This document shows, in pieces, positions 23,260 to 39,316 of a stretch of 64,000 nt of DNA (position 1 is the stretch's first letter; each line of letters opens with the position of its first letter). Origin of the DNA: Volvox africanus. Its lineage: Eukaryota; Chlorophyta; Chlorophyceae; Chlamydomonadales; Volvocaceae. Below the pieces are notes generated by a model. That model did not search any database. It was not told the origin of the DNA and saw only the letters and a list, made by a program, of their open reading frames with translations. The stretch covers positions 3,072,501 through 3,136,500 of the forward strand of contig BSDZ01000094.1 in NCBI GenBank assembly GCA_030268105.1, read 5' to 3'. A program made the translations under genes and the position numbers.

Positions 23260-26200
23260 CTGGTGAAGGCTGACAGTGCGGATCTTGGGAGCACGCAGGG
23301 GCATCCCGACGTGGTGATGGGAATGGGGGTGGAGTTGGGGTTGGTGGCGTAGGGATCCGTAATGGAGTTGACAGCAGAGTTCGTTCATGTGCTGCTGCAG
23401 TTGGTTCTGCTGATGCAAAGGGAGGTGGGCGCCTTGGTGGTGGGGACCAGAACGCGGAGAGAGCTTCTCTCGGACCTGGTGCAGGTTAAGAGGGCCCCGG
23501 TGTTGGGGTGGATGGGAGCTGTCATCCCGAAGGTGACCCAACTGCCCCGTCCCCTTCAATGGAGATGCGGATGATAACGCGGGTGGGATGGGGGAGAGGG
23601 GCCGCTCGCTAGCCCGCGCGGCCGCTCTGTCGTATATGATGCCGTGCTCTGCCTTAACCACAGGTACATCGATGTCAACATCGCCCCTGTGATTGTGGTG
23701 GTGGCGATGGTTGTAGCGGCAGTAGCAATGGTGCCGTTGAGCCGCCCGTACACGAGACCAGTAGCTGGACAGTGTGGTACTGACTAACGAGCTCAAGCGC
23801 TCTTTGGACAACTGCCAACCGCCAACCGCCGTGAAGGACTTGTCTGTGTGACCCTGGATGCTGTTGGCTACGGCCACGCTCATGGCAGCGCAGCTGGCAG
23901 CCACCTCGCCGTATACGAGCCTGTATGGCGATACGACATCAACCCCTAGTACGGCAGCAAGGCGCACGTCACCTAGAGAGTGACCAGGCTGAGACACGGG
24001 TTGTTGCGGAAAGAGGGCGAAAAGGGAAGGGGAATAGGGTTAATAGGAACAATAAACTTCTCGGCTGCTTTCCTTTGGGCAATTAGTAGAGCGCAAAACG
24101 CCCTTCCACGCATCCACCCGATCTCCATTAGCTGCTCCGCCCGGGCCCCCTAGCGGTCTCCTCTCCATCACCCCTTGGCCGTCTCATATTCTCTGCCCTT
24201 CCGCCACCCAATCCCAAGTCACCCGCCTCCTCAGGCCATCCACCACACCTGCCCCGGGTGGTGGTCCTCCAGGAGGCACTCCAGGGAGGCTACCCTACCC
24301 AGCAGCGTTTCACACGCGGAGAGCACCCCAGACCAGGCAGCTGGGAGAAGCGCAGGAAGGGGAACCGGAGGAAGTGGGGAAAGGGAGAAACGTTGATGGG
24401 TTGGGTTTTAGGTTAACCTATTCGGCTCACGGGGAGGGGGTATGACAATTAGCCTTCCTCGTCTGCGCTGTGACCGCTAAGAGAAAGGGTGCTCCCCACA
24501 TTGCAGCCGCAGTGTCCAACGATGCAGTGCGAAATGTACCTCTCCGTCAACTGTTCCTGACCAGTGCTCTGTACAGCTCAACAATCCTTGGCCGCCACGT
24601 GATCCATGATCCATGATCCACATGGGGTATGAGCTCGTGGCAAAAGCAGTTGGCCCCCCCTATCCTCACACACGCCTGCCGGAGCAAGCAGCACATACTC
24701 AGGTTCGCGGGGCCCCGCATCATCCAAGTGGGCTCTACCGCCGCCGCCGCTGCACACGCACGAGCCCGCGCAAGCAGCGGCCGCAGCGCCGACACCGGCG
24801 TCCATGCTACCGTTGAGCTCTTCATGGCCCCGCCACCGCTGCCGTGTGTCGCAGCGGCGGCGCTGCTCGGCTGCCCAACCGACTCTGCCGATGCCTCTGC
24901 GCTCCCCGGTCTAGTGCCTGCCTCCTTCTGGGCCTTTACGGCCTGAGCTCTGCCAGACGCCTGGACACCTGGCACCGCCGACGGCGCAGAGATCGCGACG
25001 GCAATGGACGCCGCCCCGCCCAGACCCATCAGGTCGCGGGTGCTCGGGGACGGCAGAATGCCGCCAGGAGGAGCCACAGCGGGAAGCGGCGGCGCGCGGG
25101 CGTAACGAGGGCGGCCGCCGCGGGAGACGGTCATGGTGCTGTACGTCACCGGCGGTGCTGTCGCCTCTTGCAGCAAACGCAAAAACTCGTCCTCATCCTC
25201 CAGCACATGCTCGAAGTCACTCCCATCGCCGCCCCCTAAGCCGACGTATCGGCGGCCACCGCCGCCACCGATGCGCGGACGGGGCATTGAGTGTAGAGGC
25301 CAGGCGGGACGCTCGTCTTCACTGGTGGGAGCTGACGGAGGCCTGTAGTCCGCACCCTGCCCGTACCCGAAATGGACGCTGCCTCCTTCGACTGCATGTT
25401 CCGCCACGGCATTGGCAGAATCGCTGCTGCCAGGTGCAGCGTCGCATGGCACAGCCAAGGCTGCGCTGTCCGATGGGCCTAGTCTGTGAACCGCGCAAGC
25501 TGCGCTGGGCCTTGAGCCGCATGGGGCCGCCGGCAGCATTGGTGAAATGGCAGCTGCGGAGGTAGGGGAAAGGTCGCGAGGCGCAGCAGCCTTACATCCC
25601 GGCGACGCGGACAACCTCGCTCGGTGCCGGAAGCGACCGAGAGACAGCTTCACAGGACTGGCGCCGGCGTCCAGAGCCGCGGCGCAGGACGGCGCTTGGG
25701 GGAGTTCCGAGGAGCTGTGGTCATTGCGACAGCTGCAGCAGTTGCAATAGGTATCGTGATCATCCCCGGACTCCGAGGCTCGGGAGTCCCTCTCAAAGCC
25801 TGCCTCAGCACCGTCATCGCCACCGGCAGCGACTGATTCTTGACGGACTCTTGGGTCCTTCCAGATGGGTATGGATCCCGCAACCGCCGGCTTTGAGTGC
25901 CGCTCCTCGAATGCCGCTTCCGAACCAGCAGCTATTGCGGACGAGACGCTCGGATCAGGACGCTGGTCGGCTCCCGTCAGGCCGCTTGTGTTGGCATTGA
26001 TGATCGATACGTGCGGTTGCAGACGTGAGGTAGGGCGCGTGCGGGCTGGGGCTCCAGATTGTTCCTGTTGCAGACCACGGCTAGCAAACCTGCAAAACGG
26101 CGCATGGGCAGAGGGGAAATGAAGGGGGCCCGAAAGATAGTGGCAGCGGCAAGGGGGTAAGGCGGCATCCCGTACTAAATGATCTCCTCGACCTGTATGA

Positions 26201-28402
26201 TCAAAGTCCCGATGCGAGCGTCCGGGGCATACCCTCACATCCGCGGCCGGGTTTGGTGACCCGACCCCGGCCAGGTCCAATCGCGCACTCAAAAGGTCAA
26301 ATGCGCCGCTTTGAAGGGGAGCGCTCTCTTGGGTGCGGGTGGAGATGGAGCGCTCTGTCCTCCCACCTGCTGGCCGCGTATCCGATGCCCCGAATGGCCG
26401 CTGCCGCGTCCGCCCTCATCTCATCCACCGCCAGGGACGGCAGCACCAGCAGCGACACCAAAGAGGAGAAGCCCGAAGCCACCAGGCAGGACAGCAGCAG
26501 ACCACCAACCACCTACATTTGTGGCGGAGTGGAGTGGAACGCAGCAGCTTGAGAATGTTTCCCCCTTCGTACCTCTGTCTCCCCATGCCTTGCTATTTTC
26601 TGCCTCTGATTCTCTCTCTCAGCGCAACCTATCCTCCCCGGCCTGACACGGCCTGGCACCCAAACTCCTCCCTCCCAGGATCGTGACGATCCTCGAAACG
26701 AAACCAATCACGAGCGCCATTATTAGTATCCTATTTCTCAAAGCGGCCCCATCTTCTTTCGCTCTCAGGCAGAGGTGTCTTGAACCTCCCTTTCCTTTAC
26801 GAGGGGAATCAGTCGGCCTCCCCTTAAAACCAGATCTTAGACCCCCCTCACGTTGGTCCAGAGGAGGCGCATGTTGGTGATGAACTGGCCCGCAATGAGC
26901 ACGAGGCCGAACGCCAGTACGGACACCATGCCCGCCACACACACGTGTGGCGGGTACGGCGGACCTATCGCCGCCCGGTTGACACTCAGTACGGCGATCA
27001 GCACCACAGAGAGGCAACACAGCATCGCGGTGTGGGCTGAGCAGCCGACTGGCGTCGTGCAAGTAGACTGTACGGCGACGTGAGCCAGGGTCAACTGGTG
27101 CAGGTAGAGGAACCCGGGTTTGGGGCGGGCGAGTGTTTTCACAATCCTGTAGAAAGGGTGCCGCGTCTGGATGTTTACTGGGCTCGGATATGAGACTTTG
27201 AGTCCGCCGCTCCAGGCTCATAAGCACTGACGGGGAAGACAACCAATCCCCAAAGCAAAAAACGAGGATGCTAACGGGAATTGCGGTTTGACTGGTCTTT
27301 GGCTGCATCCAAAATATCTGATTTTACATTCTATTCAAAGGAGTTTACAAGGGAGGGTCTGGGAGGAGTTGGGTGGTAGCGTTGGCGGTGTAGGGTGCCG
27401 GGAAGGGGAAGGAAGGGGGGTCAATGGTATCAGTTGCTGCTTTCTGGTAATTTGACGTGGTCACTTACAAACGGCTGAGACAAATTAGGCAGGTTCGCTA
27501 GATACGGCAACTTCTGATATTCGTTATTAGCATGCTTTCCCTATGTGACATGGTTATAAAGGATAATTTGTTCCGACGAGATACGAGGATGCGAACCGGG
27601 AAGGAACCCAGGCGCAGACTCACCACAGCCCCGCCCAGCACCAGTCCCCACGCCATGGCGCCCAGCAGTGTGGCCGCCCCCGTGAGGCGAGTGCCAATGT
27701 GGTTATCCGGGGACAGGACTGCGACCACAACCACAACCAGAAGACTTGCCAAACAGGAGAGGTTGAAGGAAATGGGCCTGGGAGCGGGAAGAGGAAGGTT
27801 ATGGGGGATTATTACTGAATGGGTCAAGACGACGCAAGCGCCTCAGCATCTCGCATGGATGAAAGAGGTAAAGGCATGCTAATATATTGATTCAAATGGG
27901 TGTGTGTACGAAGCCAACAAATAAATAATTTTTGACCTAGAGTTCTGGACCGAAAGCAGTTGGTTACCAAGGAAGCCCTAGACAACCGACGCCGTCGTTG
28001 GCCTCAGCAGTCAGCACTTTTCTACGGAAAAACGTATATTATTGAACTTGGAGAATAAGTTAATTTGTCATTATGCATGTCATCTCCATCCGCAGTGTTG
28101 CTCGCCCATCGATGCCCGTTCCCCAACGCGCGCCAAGATATCACCGTGCGCTAAGATGGTCCATAGATGACTGAGATGCATTAGAGCTGTGCATGAGATA
28201 GACAAATCCGCGTGAATCCAAACGAAGCGATGTAAGTGCAACATGCTTACCGAATGAAGACGAAAAGCCCTGCGAGGAAAGTACCGACGCTGAACTGAAC
28301 AGCAGCTTGGAAAGGCGGCGAAATAATGAAATTTCTCGCACATTCTACTAATGGTCTTGACCAGCGTTGGAGGTTGTCTTGCACCAACGCCAGCTTAAAC
28401 AT
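23260..28402 (-). CDS. FUSC/ArAE-like membrane transporter, N-terminal half
   Basis: Exons, minus strand: 28402-28251, 27777-27624, 27166-26852, 26512-26367, 26287 to about 24672 (perhaps interrupted by a small intron near 26238-26090), 24340-24249 and 23988-23260. Phases agree throughout; the donor near 24672 is the weakest. The start is the ATG at 28402. Six hydrophobic segments occupy about residues 35-235: QFSVGTFLAGLFVFIR, LASLLVVVVVAVLS, GAATLLGAMAWGLVLGGAV, MLCCLSVVLIAVLS, MVSVLAFGLVLIAGQ and VVGGLLLSCLVASGFSSL. A long low-complexity loop (more than 500 aa) and a His/Gln-rich stretch follow. This is the usual N-terminal bundle of FUSC/aromatic-acid-exporter proteins. If not spliced onward at 23260, the frame stops at 23232-23230, which would make a separate shorter gene. 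I favour one protein of about 1,970 aa. Confidence 0.72.
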
Positions 28403-29759
28403 TTCTACTTGTCACCAGCTGATCAGGAAGAGTTCCAGAGGCTATAAATGCAGCGATGCATTATTTATCTGAAACCGCTGCAGGGTTGTTGTTTGCAGAC
28501 GACACCACACACGGGGGCCTCAATGAAAAGTGCAAAGTTCCGCTGCAATCCTGGTCCACCTCAAGTGTGAGTACACACTTAGAAGAAAGTTGGCTTTAAG
28601 AAAGCTTCGCCAAAGAGTGGGTATAACAAGCCGACATTCGTGGGTCATTCGTTAATTTAATCCGTCTCGAGAATAAATATCAAAAAACATTAGAGTCTGT
28701 AAGGCTAATTTAAATTGGACAGATGCAGAATCTGTTGGAGGCCGTGGATGGCCCACATGCAGACCTGTAATTCATAATGCCGGCACCGTAAGGGATTACT
28801 ACCGGTCAACCTGGAAAGTGCGTAGGTATGACGTATGCTATGTTGGAAGCGTATTTGTTTTTAATTTAAATTTGCGCAGTATAAGACTACGCGTGCCTTG
28901 CGCTGCGTAGCCATTTCTTACTCTTGTACCTGTCTGTAGCCGTTAACTGTTGTCGATTGACAGTTGTTGCTGGCTTGTTTCTGGTCATCCGGCGGGGCAG
29001 TCAATATGTACATTACATAAATAAATTTCAAAAACTGTTATTTGTATAACATTTTTTCATCATGTGCTTGACATACACTACTGAACATCCTTGCTTGCGT
29101 TACCCATCCAACCACAATAACCGTACCGTCCTTTGCACCCAGGAAATACGATTCTTCTTAGCAATCGCGTTAATAATTGTTTTTGAACTCAAAGGAGTAA
29201 CATCTATAAATGCAGAGAAATAGTTGACATCAGACTTGGGACTTGACGGGGAGAGCAATAATCAACTTGTACAGTAAAGACAAGGGTTCATAAGTAATGT
29301 AAAGTTGATACTGTAAACTGATAGGATCTAAAATTGTTGTTCTCTTATAGTTTCATTTGCTGATAGGACAAGTGTGGAAAAAGTTGCATGAACCACTGAC
29401 TACAGCAACGGTCCTTTGCGTGCAGCAGATTCGCAGACGAGACAAGAGAGAACACATCAAAAATTCCATAGAAGAAAATCAAATTTCAAGCTTAACTGAA
29501 TGCCCTAAAATACTTGATCTGGACATACATACCGACACAAGCCCTAAAACCCTGAACCAGCGGGTTCCAGTTCTCGCTGCATCGGTCAAATTCCAAGGCA
29601 CTTATCTTGGAGCATAATTCATGTCATGTATGCATACATGACGATGAAACGTCGCCTGCGTAGATTGGAGCACCACGGCAGGCCTGCCCAGACACATCGA
29701 CAGACCGTACGGCTTTTTTCCCTCGCTCTGCACATCGGAGCACGCAGGATCCTGTGAAA
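28403..29759. other. Intergenic region
   Basis: This 1.36 kb lies between the LRR gene stop (29760, minus) and the FUSC-like gene start (28402, minus), so it must contain the FUSC-like promoter and the LRR 3'UTR. A minus-strand TGTAA at 29013-29017 could be the LRR polyadenylation signal, about 740 nt past its stop. It is AT-rich with no credible gene. Confidence 0.4.
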
Positions 29760-32700
29760 TCAATCGCATGGCTTTCCGAGACGTGTGTTACTTGGATTGT
29801 AGCCGTGTGCGAAGCGAATCCCGGCAGGAACCATCCCGCACAGCGCCGGGTTGTTATGGACGCTCACGTACATGGGCCGCGCCATCGCGAAGGCTGACAG
29901 GTCCCCCTGCGCGCGAGCGCGCGGTTCTTTTACAAACTACGTCAGCAATACTTCACGTCGTCAGATGCTAACAACGACTTATTCCGCATGTCATGTGGAT
30001 GGATGATCGCGGTCCATTTCTGTATTGGTATGAATGTACGTGTGTAGCTGCGAGTATACATAAGAAAAAATTGATTTGCAGCTGCCGGCACAGTAGAAAA
30101 ACAGCGTGTTTTAATTTAGACGATCTTCAATCCCCTTCATTCATTCTTCCTCGCCAATCTTGCTGATAAACCCCGCACCTCATCACTCCTACGTACGAAA
30201 CCTACCTCCAGGTTATTATTGGCCAGCTCCAATCCGTTGAGGACTCCGGACAGCTTGCTGAGGCCAGTTAAAAAAACAAATACAAATCTGGAAATGGATT
30301 TAGCGATAAACTCAGGAGATAGGTGTATGGGGATGGGTTTAGCTAGCCGAGGGTATCTATGTAATGTATGAATGCATACATGGGTGCACTCGGGTCTTGC
30401 CCATAGCTGTCGGGAATGCACGTGAATCGCCCTCTGCGTGGCCCTACCTTCTTGCTGTCTGCTTTAGCGGCCTAACGGAAGGGTGGCCCGGGGGCCCTAG
30501 ATAGGAGGCTCCACCGCAGGCAGGCGACAGGGCCGCCGTTAGTCAATTGGGTCGTGAATAACATACAACGTACAAATATACGTGTTGTATTTTGAATTAA
30601 ACTCATACGTTGGGTTTCAAAACTCTATCTGTCTGTGATTACCCGCACGCAGTGTCCCGGGGGTACGTTCGTTCACCCTTCACTCCATCGCTAGCTCCCC
30701 CACTACTCGCCAGCGGGTATCCGTCCATCGGAATGGCGACGCCACCTACTGCACCCGTTGCTCCGCTCTGGACGAAAGAGCGAACGAATGTTTGTTTCTA
30801 TTGAAATCAGTTCACCGCACAGACACGCACAGGTAGAGTTCCTGCGTAGCTAGAACCTTTGCGCCAGCGCCTTGCGTGCGTTCGTCGTGATGTTCGTTCG
30901 TCATGATTAGCATGTCCCTCTGGTTGCTGCTCCCTTGCTACCGAGCGAGCGATATGCCACTGGACCAATTAGACGCAAAAAGATAAACGGCACAAACTAA
31001 CCTGAGGGAGCTGGGAATAGTGCCCCACAGGTGGTTGCTCTCAAGACGTAGTACGCCTGATTGATATGCGCGTTGCCGTGATGGCGGACGGGTTGATACC
31101 TCAAAAGGCTTACAGCTTTATTGTGAACAGGGTGGAAGGTTTCCGGGCCAGGCTTCATGCGCGACGGTGATGAGCATACGTCCGCGCGTGTACATATCTA
31201 TAGCTATGTTCAATGGTTGAAAGTAATCTATCTTCGGCATGCACGGCTGCTGTAATAATTCGTTGAGTGCGGCCAAGCCCTCTCGAGATGCTGAGCAGGT
31301 GTGTATTAGCTTGCACCTGATAATGTGATTGTGTGTGCCGTACATTATGATTTTACAATGGTGATACCCGACCATTTACGGATTGTTTGCGGTAACTCGT
31401 CTACACATCAGAAGGTTGTTGATGCTTGACGCACCTCCCCCATGCATGTACAGGCGCATGCAGGCTGCCCCAAGACGTGCATCGGTATACATGTACTATC
31501 TATGTACTATCTATGTACTATCTATGTACTATCTATGTACTATCTATGTATTATCTATGTATTATATATTTACTATATATGTTCGTTCATTTACGTACGG
31601 AGTTTGGGCAGGTATCCGAGAGCGGACGGAATGGTCCCAGAGAACTGCGCGGCATCGGATGTCACACATACACAGAGATGGGGGCTGATGAGATGACAGG
31701 TGGCAAGGCATGCGTAAATATGTTGGGTGCATGTTGGCTGCTGCTAGTCGTTTGGGTCGCAGGCGATCTTCCCAGTATAGTAATAATGCGGTATCAGTAA
31801 CGTACGTAAAAGCCCCTATTCCCCTATTAAAGCCCCTATCGTCGTAATATCCTGCGCTGTAGGAGATATCGGAATACGGTAGATATCAGCTAATTTAATT
31901 AGTCATCATCAGCCATCACGCCCGCGCACCACCGCAATAATCCTCAAACCGACGTGAAGTGCAGCAACGCCTGGACACTACTGTAGGTGGTAAGCAAGAT
32001 AGACATGGGATCGCTGTGCAAGCCGTACATGGTTCTAGCGACTCACCTCATTGCTCTCAACCTATGTACATATGCCCACCACGGACACCGCCGGTTGCGA
32101 TCGAGTGATCGAGTGTAAGCGGGCAGGGGAACGAATTCAGCAGCGGCGGTTGGGATGTGGATGGAGGCCAAGGTGCGCGGTAGGTGTGTCCGGCCGCCGC
32201 GGACGAAGGGGGAATGGCGGTCAGCAGCAGGTGGTGGTGGTCAGCACGCATAGATCTTCAGGCGGCACCTCTGGCTCGGTGACATATCGACAAGCAGACG
32301 ACAGTAATCCTCAAATTCCCGCAATTCCCTCGATTCCCTCAAAAGCTAAAGCAGGGTTCATTCACTTCCATATCATGAAGGGAAAACATATGTCGCGAGT
32401 TACATGATAAGTAGCCTGCTGCCTGCTGGGATCACTTGGGGAGTATACAAATGTCGCACGTGTACCCTGATGAACATCGCGAACAAACAACGGACTCGGA
32501 CGGACTCTACCTAATGTTTGTAATAATGTCTGGCTGATTGAGATATCAAGCAACGGATGCGCACATATCGACACCGCATAAACCGCACACAAGATGTGCG
32601 TGTGTTGGCAGCCGTCAGCTTGGCGGCGGGCCTGTAGTACATACCCGTACATGTGATAAATGCGGTGAGTTCAGGGCTGGTCAGGATGTATGTGGAGCTT

Positions 32701-35700
32701 GTTTGCTTGCTTCGGTTCGAAGTTATTAGCCTAGCAATCAGACAAGAAATAGAACGGTAAAACGTAACCTAATGTCCCCGAGGACCAAGCACACTCGCTC
32801 TCCACAGGCAGGGGCTGCCAACAGCCCGGCAAACGGATGGGCTTATATACGTCCGCACCTTGAACTCCTGCAGAGTTGTCAGACGGCTGACCTCCGTGGG
32901 AAGGGTGCCCGTCAGCTGTTCAAATACACGCAGGCACACGCGGCCAGAAAATAGCAGCAGCAGTAGCAGGGGTAGCAACAAGACATGCGCTCATTAGGAC
33001 TATAAGGACTGATGACTACAACCCGTGAGGGCTATGTCGGCGCACGCATGCTGTGGTGGGGCATGACGTGACGTGACGTGACGTGACGTGACGTGGATGT
33101 GAATGTGGAAAACGAACCCACGGCCGGGTTAGGCGATGGCAAGCACGTGGTGACAGGGCCAATTATAATGCCCAGTGTGGTATCATGATAATGATAAAGA
33201 TTCCTGATCTGTCGATTACTATCCCTAACTTGCGTGCCCTTATCATTAGGGCATTATACAACACCCGGGAAGTGCCCTCCACTGGGGAGCACGTAGTAGC
33301 ACAATAGTCGTACAATGCAGGGCTCAGAAACACAATGTAAGTTGCAGCAAAGTAAAGAACATTCTCAGCATATCTATATGCCTTTTTCAACTCCTCAGTT
33401 AGCTTGGGCTTACGCAAATGGATGGATAAGAGCATACATACATGGTACGTACATGCTCGGTGGCTGGGTACTTTATGGAACCAAATATAGACTCATACCT
33501 TCCATTGTGTGGCTATAAGGAAAAACCTCACTCACCCAACTGCGGTACGAAGTCTAGGTTGGACCCTGATAGATATGAGTGATGTATTGTTTAAGTTGCT
33601 TACCTGCATAATTATATTAGTAAGCTAGATTGGTGTCTATCTTAACTTACTAGGAAGGTTATATATTACTAATTGTTGCTCATCATGTCATCAATATACT
33701 GGATTACAATTACTAATAATACCTATCTACGTACTCTGTTGTAAGATAGGTCGAGCTCCTGAAGTGTGGAAAAACAGGTCAGCACCCAGTCAGGGAAGGG
33801 GCCGCTGAAATGTGATCCATCTAAGTCCAGCTCTCGCAGATGGTGCAGGGCGCATAGCTCACCTGCATGCATGTGCAGATAGAGCAATGTACGGCAGCAT
33901 GCATAATGTCGAATTCATACTCGTAATTTGGCCAATAGATAGATAGGCTGCAACGGTATATATAATGTAATTATTGCCAAGAACGCACGCATGCGGTAGC
34001 AGAGAATCATCATTGCTTTCAAAGAGTTTTCTTAGTCATGATGATCATTAAGGATGTTGTATCATGCCCTAGTTCAAAAGGCTCGCGCCAGCCAAGCTGG
34101 TAAGAAAACTTAAAGACAGGTCAGGAATCTCTCAATCATGATCACAAAGGAATCCACACGCAAGGACGAAGGGATTGCTGGAGAAGTTCAGTCATGCCGC
34201 CCGACAGGGAAATTGACAGAGAGATAGAAACTGCATATAAATGCATGATGGTGCGGCAGTGTAACTAGATAGGCAAGCGAGTCAGGAAAACCGTAGATAG
34301 ATAGATGTCGACCGTGCGGTTGAGAACCAGTTAGGTTATTTTGAACCACGTAACGTACGAAGCTGTGGGATGGAGGGTCTAGACAGGGAGCATGAACCGA
34401 AGCTGCAGAGTTCACCCTCTGCAGTTCACAACTCCACTGGGACGGAGCGCGGGAGCGTGTACAGAGACGAACGGTTCCCTCAAGCTAGCACAGATAAGTC
34501 ATAGCATGGCCATCTAGCTATCTGTCAAGAGATGCAAAACAGCAACGTGTGCTGCAACGAAGGACATCGAGTCCTCGATGCTCCCCGCGTCTCGCCTCCA
34601 TCCCGGCATGCACTTATTAAGCCATCCAGCTACATGCAAGCGATAAACGAAGCTTAAACAGGCAATACGGTAAGCTTGGGACCACACATGGACCCGCTTC
34701 ATTCCTACATTCTTTCGATAAGCGACTTTGTGTTGTATGCGTGCATGGCTGCCCATGTCTGTGTGTATGTACTTATATATCCACGCACACAGGACTCACG
34801 TGGTGGTTGTCCGTCCAACTTTTGGTCGGTGATGTGCACGTTGGTGACCATACCGTCGTAGTTTCCAACAGAGCCCTCTCCGTAGGCTGGATGTTAGGTG
34901 GTTTTAGGTGCCAGGAGGGACCGCGGCCACAAATTTGCATACAGTAAAAAGATTATAAACAGCGAGCGCGATGGACACAAGATACCCATATATATACTCA
35001 TGCAAGATACCCATATATACCCACATATACCCATACATACATCTCCATATGCGTGGCTGGATGGGCATGATGGAATGCGGCTGTGGAGCTTGATGTACAA
35101 ATTGCAAGCAAATAGCTAATACATAATATATAAAACTATATAAACATAAACACTCATATATTCTGTTATATGTATATATACATATTTATGTACATATGGT
35201 GTGTGCATAAGTATATACATGTATATATATAATATGTACTGCTGCATGCAGGCGTGCCTCTGGACAAACACCTATCTACGCATGTCAGCAAATCATAACT
35301 TGTTTATTGGAAATTGCTGATGGTTGAAGCTAGGGGGGCAGATTAGTACGACCGCAGCGAGACCATTATCGACCAGCTGTGGACACGCAGCCTCCAGCAT
35401 ATATAATCAAACGCATTGCACGAACGCATTTTGACCAGCGTCGTCTAAACAGCTGCTGTAGCTGCTCTCGATTTGTTCGATGCAAACGTCGAGTCCCCAT
35501 CTATCGCCAGCAACAAGTTAACAATTAGCCAGCAGCAAATTCAGCAGCAGACTACCACTCAGCCCATTTGTGGTTTGTATAAAGGGGTGGAGTACGGGCA
35601 AATGTGAGACGATAATGGTGACGAGATTTGGTGATAATCAATGTTTGGGCATATATTTATTCTTGTTGTTATTCTTGTTGTTGTTTTATTGTTTTTTAAT

Positions 35701-36465
35701 TATTCCGACTGCGCTGCTGCTGCTGCGTACTGCTCACGTCCATTAGAGCCGCGGCAGTGGATGAACTCCCAGTTCCCGCTCCAGTCCTTAGAACAGGGGT
35801 CACACGGCTGATCCGAATCCGCGGGATCCGTGGGGCAGGTCCAGTGCGAGAGGGTGCGCTTCCAGGAGGCCGACTTGTTGATGTTAGCCTCACGGAATGC
35901 AAGCAGCGCCGCAACTGTGTCAGGTGCAGCAAGTTATAGCAAGTCATGCCAAACGTATCGGAAATGGAGGTCTGTAGTAGTTGAGAACCGCAAAGGCCTC
36001 TCAAGATGCTCACAGGGTGTTTCTGCACCTTGATATTGTGCTGGTTTGTGGGCCGTACATGTACGACTACTACAAGGTCGGTGCGTGTGCTCAGCAGGTA
36101 CATCTACGCACAGCCAGTAGCTATATGTATATATTTGTATCGTGAATGGCATACATCTGGTATCTTACAAAAATGTGGTTAAGGGACGCGGAGGCCTCTC
36201 TCGTGGACGCTAGGGGGTTTGTATATGATACACTTGGGTAGCGCCATCTGGAAAGTGGAAGCGAGCGAGCGAGCCACAGTTGGCGCTACCCAAGTGTATT
36301 CGAGTCGAGGGGCAGTATAGAGGTTGCTTTCGTTCACTGTATGTCGATGGGGGGGGTTAAGTGTTTTTGTTATGGAGCCGCTTATGGAGGCTATCCAGGG
36401 TATCTCTGTATTACCGATGGATGCGAGGCTCGCTTGCAGTTGCAACTTCCGGGAGCATATTCATG

Positions 36466-36498
<33 letters not shown>

Positions 36499-36883
36499 GT
36501 TAATGTACCCCCCCCCATCTTTGGAGGGGTATACATACATATATACATATATACATATATATGCTCTGTTTATTTAGGTAGGGCCGGGCGATTGAACAAA
36601 GCAAGAGTAAACGCAACACACGCCTGCCATGTTACATTAATCAATCACCTGCCATAATCAATAATTATAAGCCAGGTAAGCCCAGCAGCAAGCATCGCAT
36701 TAGCTAGCTAGGTATACATCAGCCACAACAGCACTCACACTGATCCGGCATTGTTTTGGCCATCACGTGTGGCAGTCGCTGCAGCAGGGACATCATCTGA
36801 AGTGCCGCCAGCAGCATTATTGGTGCCCCGCCGCCAATGACGGTGAGGCCGCCGCCGTACACATGATGACTGCGAGTTGCCAT
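29760..36883 (-). CDS. Secreted or anchored leucine-rich-repeat protein
   Basis: Ten exons with fully consistent phases: 36883-36739, 35914-35738, 34886-34800, 33862-33735, 32915-32859, 32061-32047 (15 nt), 31644-31599, 31056-31002, 30257-30206 and 29906-29760 (stop). The product is 302 aa. Exon 1 carries a hydrophobic stretch (APIMLLAALQMMSLLQRL) that fits a signal peptide or anchor. Exon 2 is a plant-type LRR N-terminal cap (ALLAFREANINKSASWKRTL, paired Cys, then DWSGNWEFIHC). Plant-type repeats follow: LHHLRELDLDGSHFSGPFP, LQELDLSYNRLTGTLPTEV, FSGTIPSALGYLPKL and LRLESNHLWGTIPSSL. The C-cap contains NNPALCGMVPAG. LRR proteins of this class bind ligands or partners outside the cell or in the wall. 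There is no kinase or C-terminal membrane segment. Every intron is long for its exon and rich in simple repeats. Confidence 0.85.
31491..31575. repeat. 11-bp tandem repeat (TACTATCTATG)n in an LRR-gene intron
   Basis: About five to six copies of an 11-bp unit that decay into TATTATCTATG and TATA variants. Confidence 0.85.
33065..33095. repeat. (ACGTG)n pentanucleotide repeat in an LRR-gene intron
   Basis: Six consecutive ACGTG units in the intron between the exons ending at 33735 and starting at 32915 (minus strand). Confidence 0.85.
36227..36298. repeat. Perfect 19-bp inverted repeat (hairpin) in LRR-gene intron 1
   Basis: Arms at 36227-36245 and 36280-36298 are exact reverse complements, reading ATACACTTGGGTAGCGCCA on the left. 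They are separated by a 34-nt loop containing GAGC repeats. The transcript would fold into a strong stem. Confidence 0.85.
36465..36499. repeat. (TA)n microsatellite
   Basis: A TA dinucleotide run of about 35 bp in LRR-gene intron 1, followed by mixed ATACAT runs near 36530-36560. Confidence 0.8.

Positions 36884-39316
<2,433 letters not shown>

Noticed and set aside
25155..26122. Several plus-strand frames over 25-26 kb
   Set aside because: Antisense to the long low-complexity exon of the FUSC-like gene; composition Arg/His/Pro-rich.
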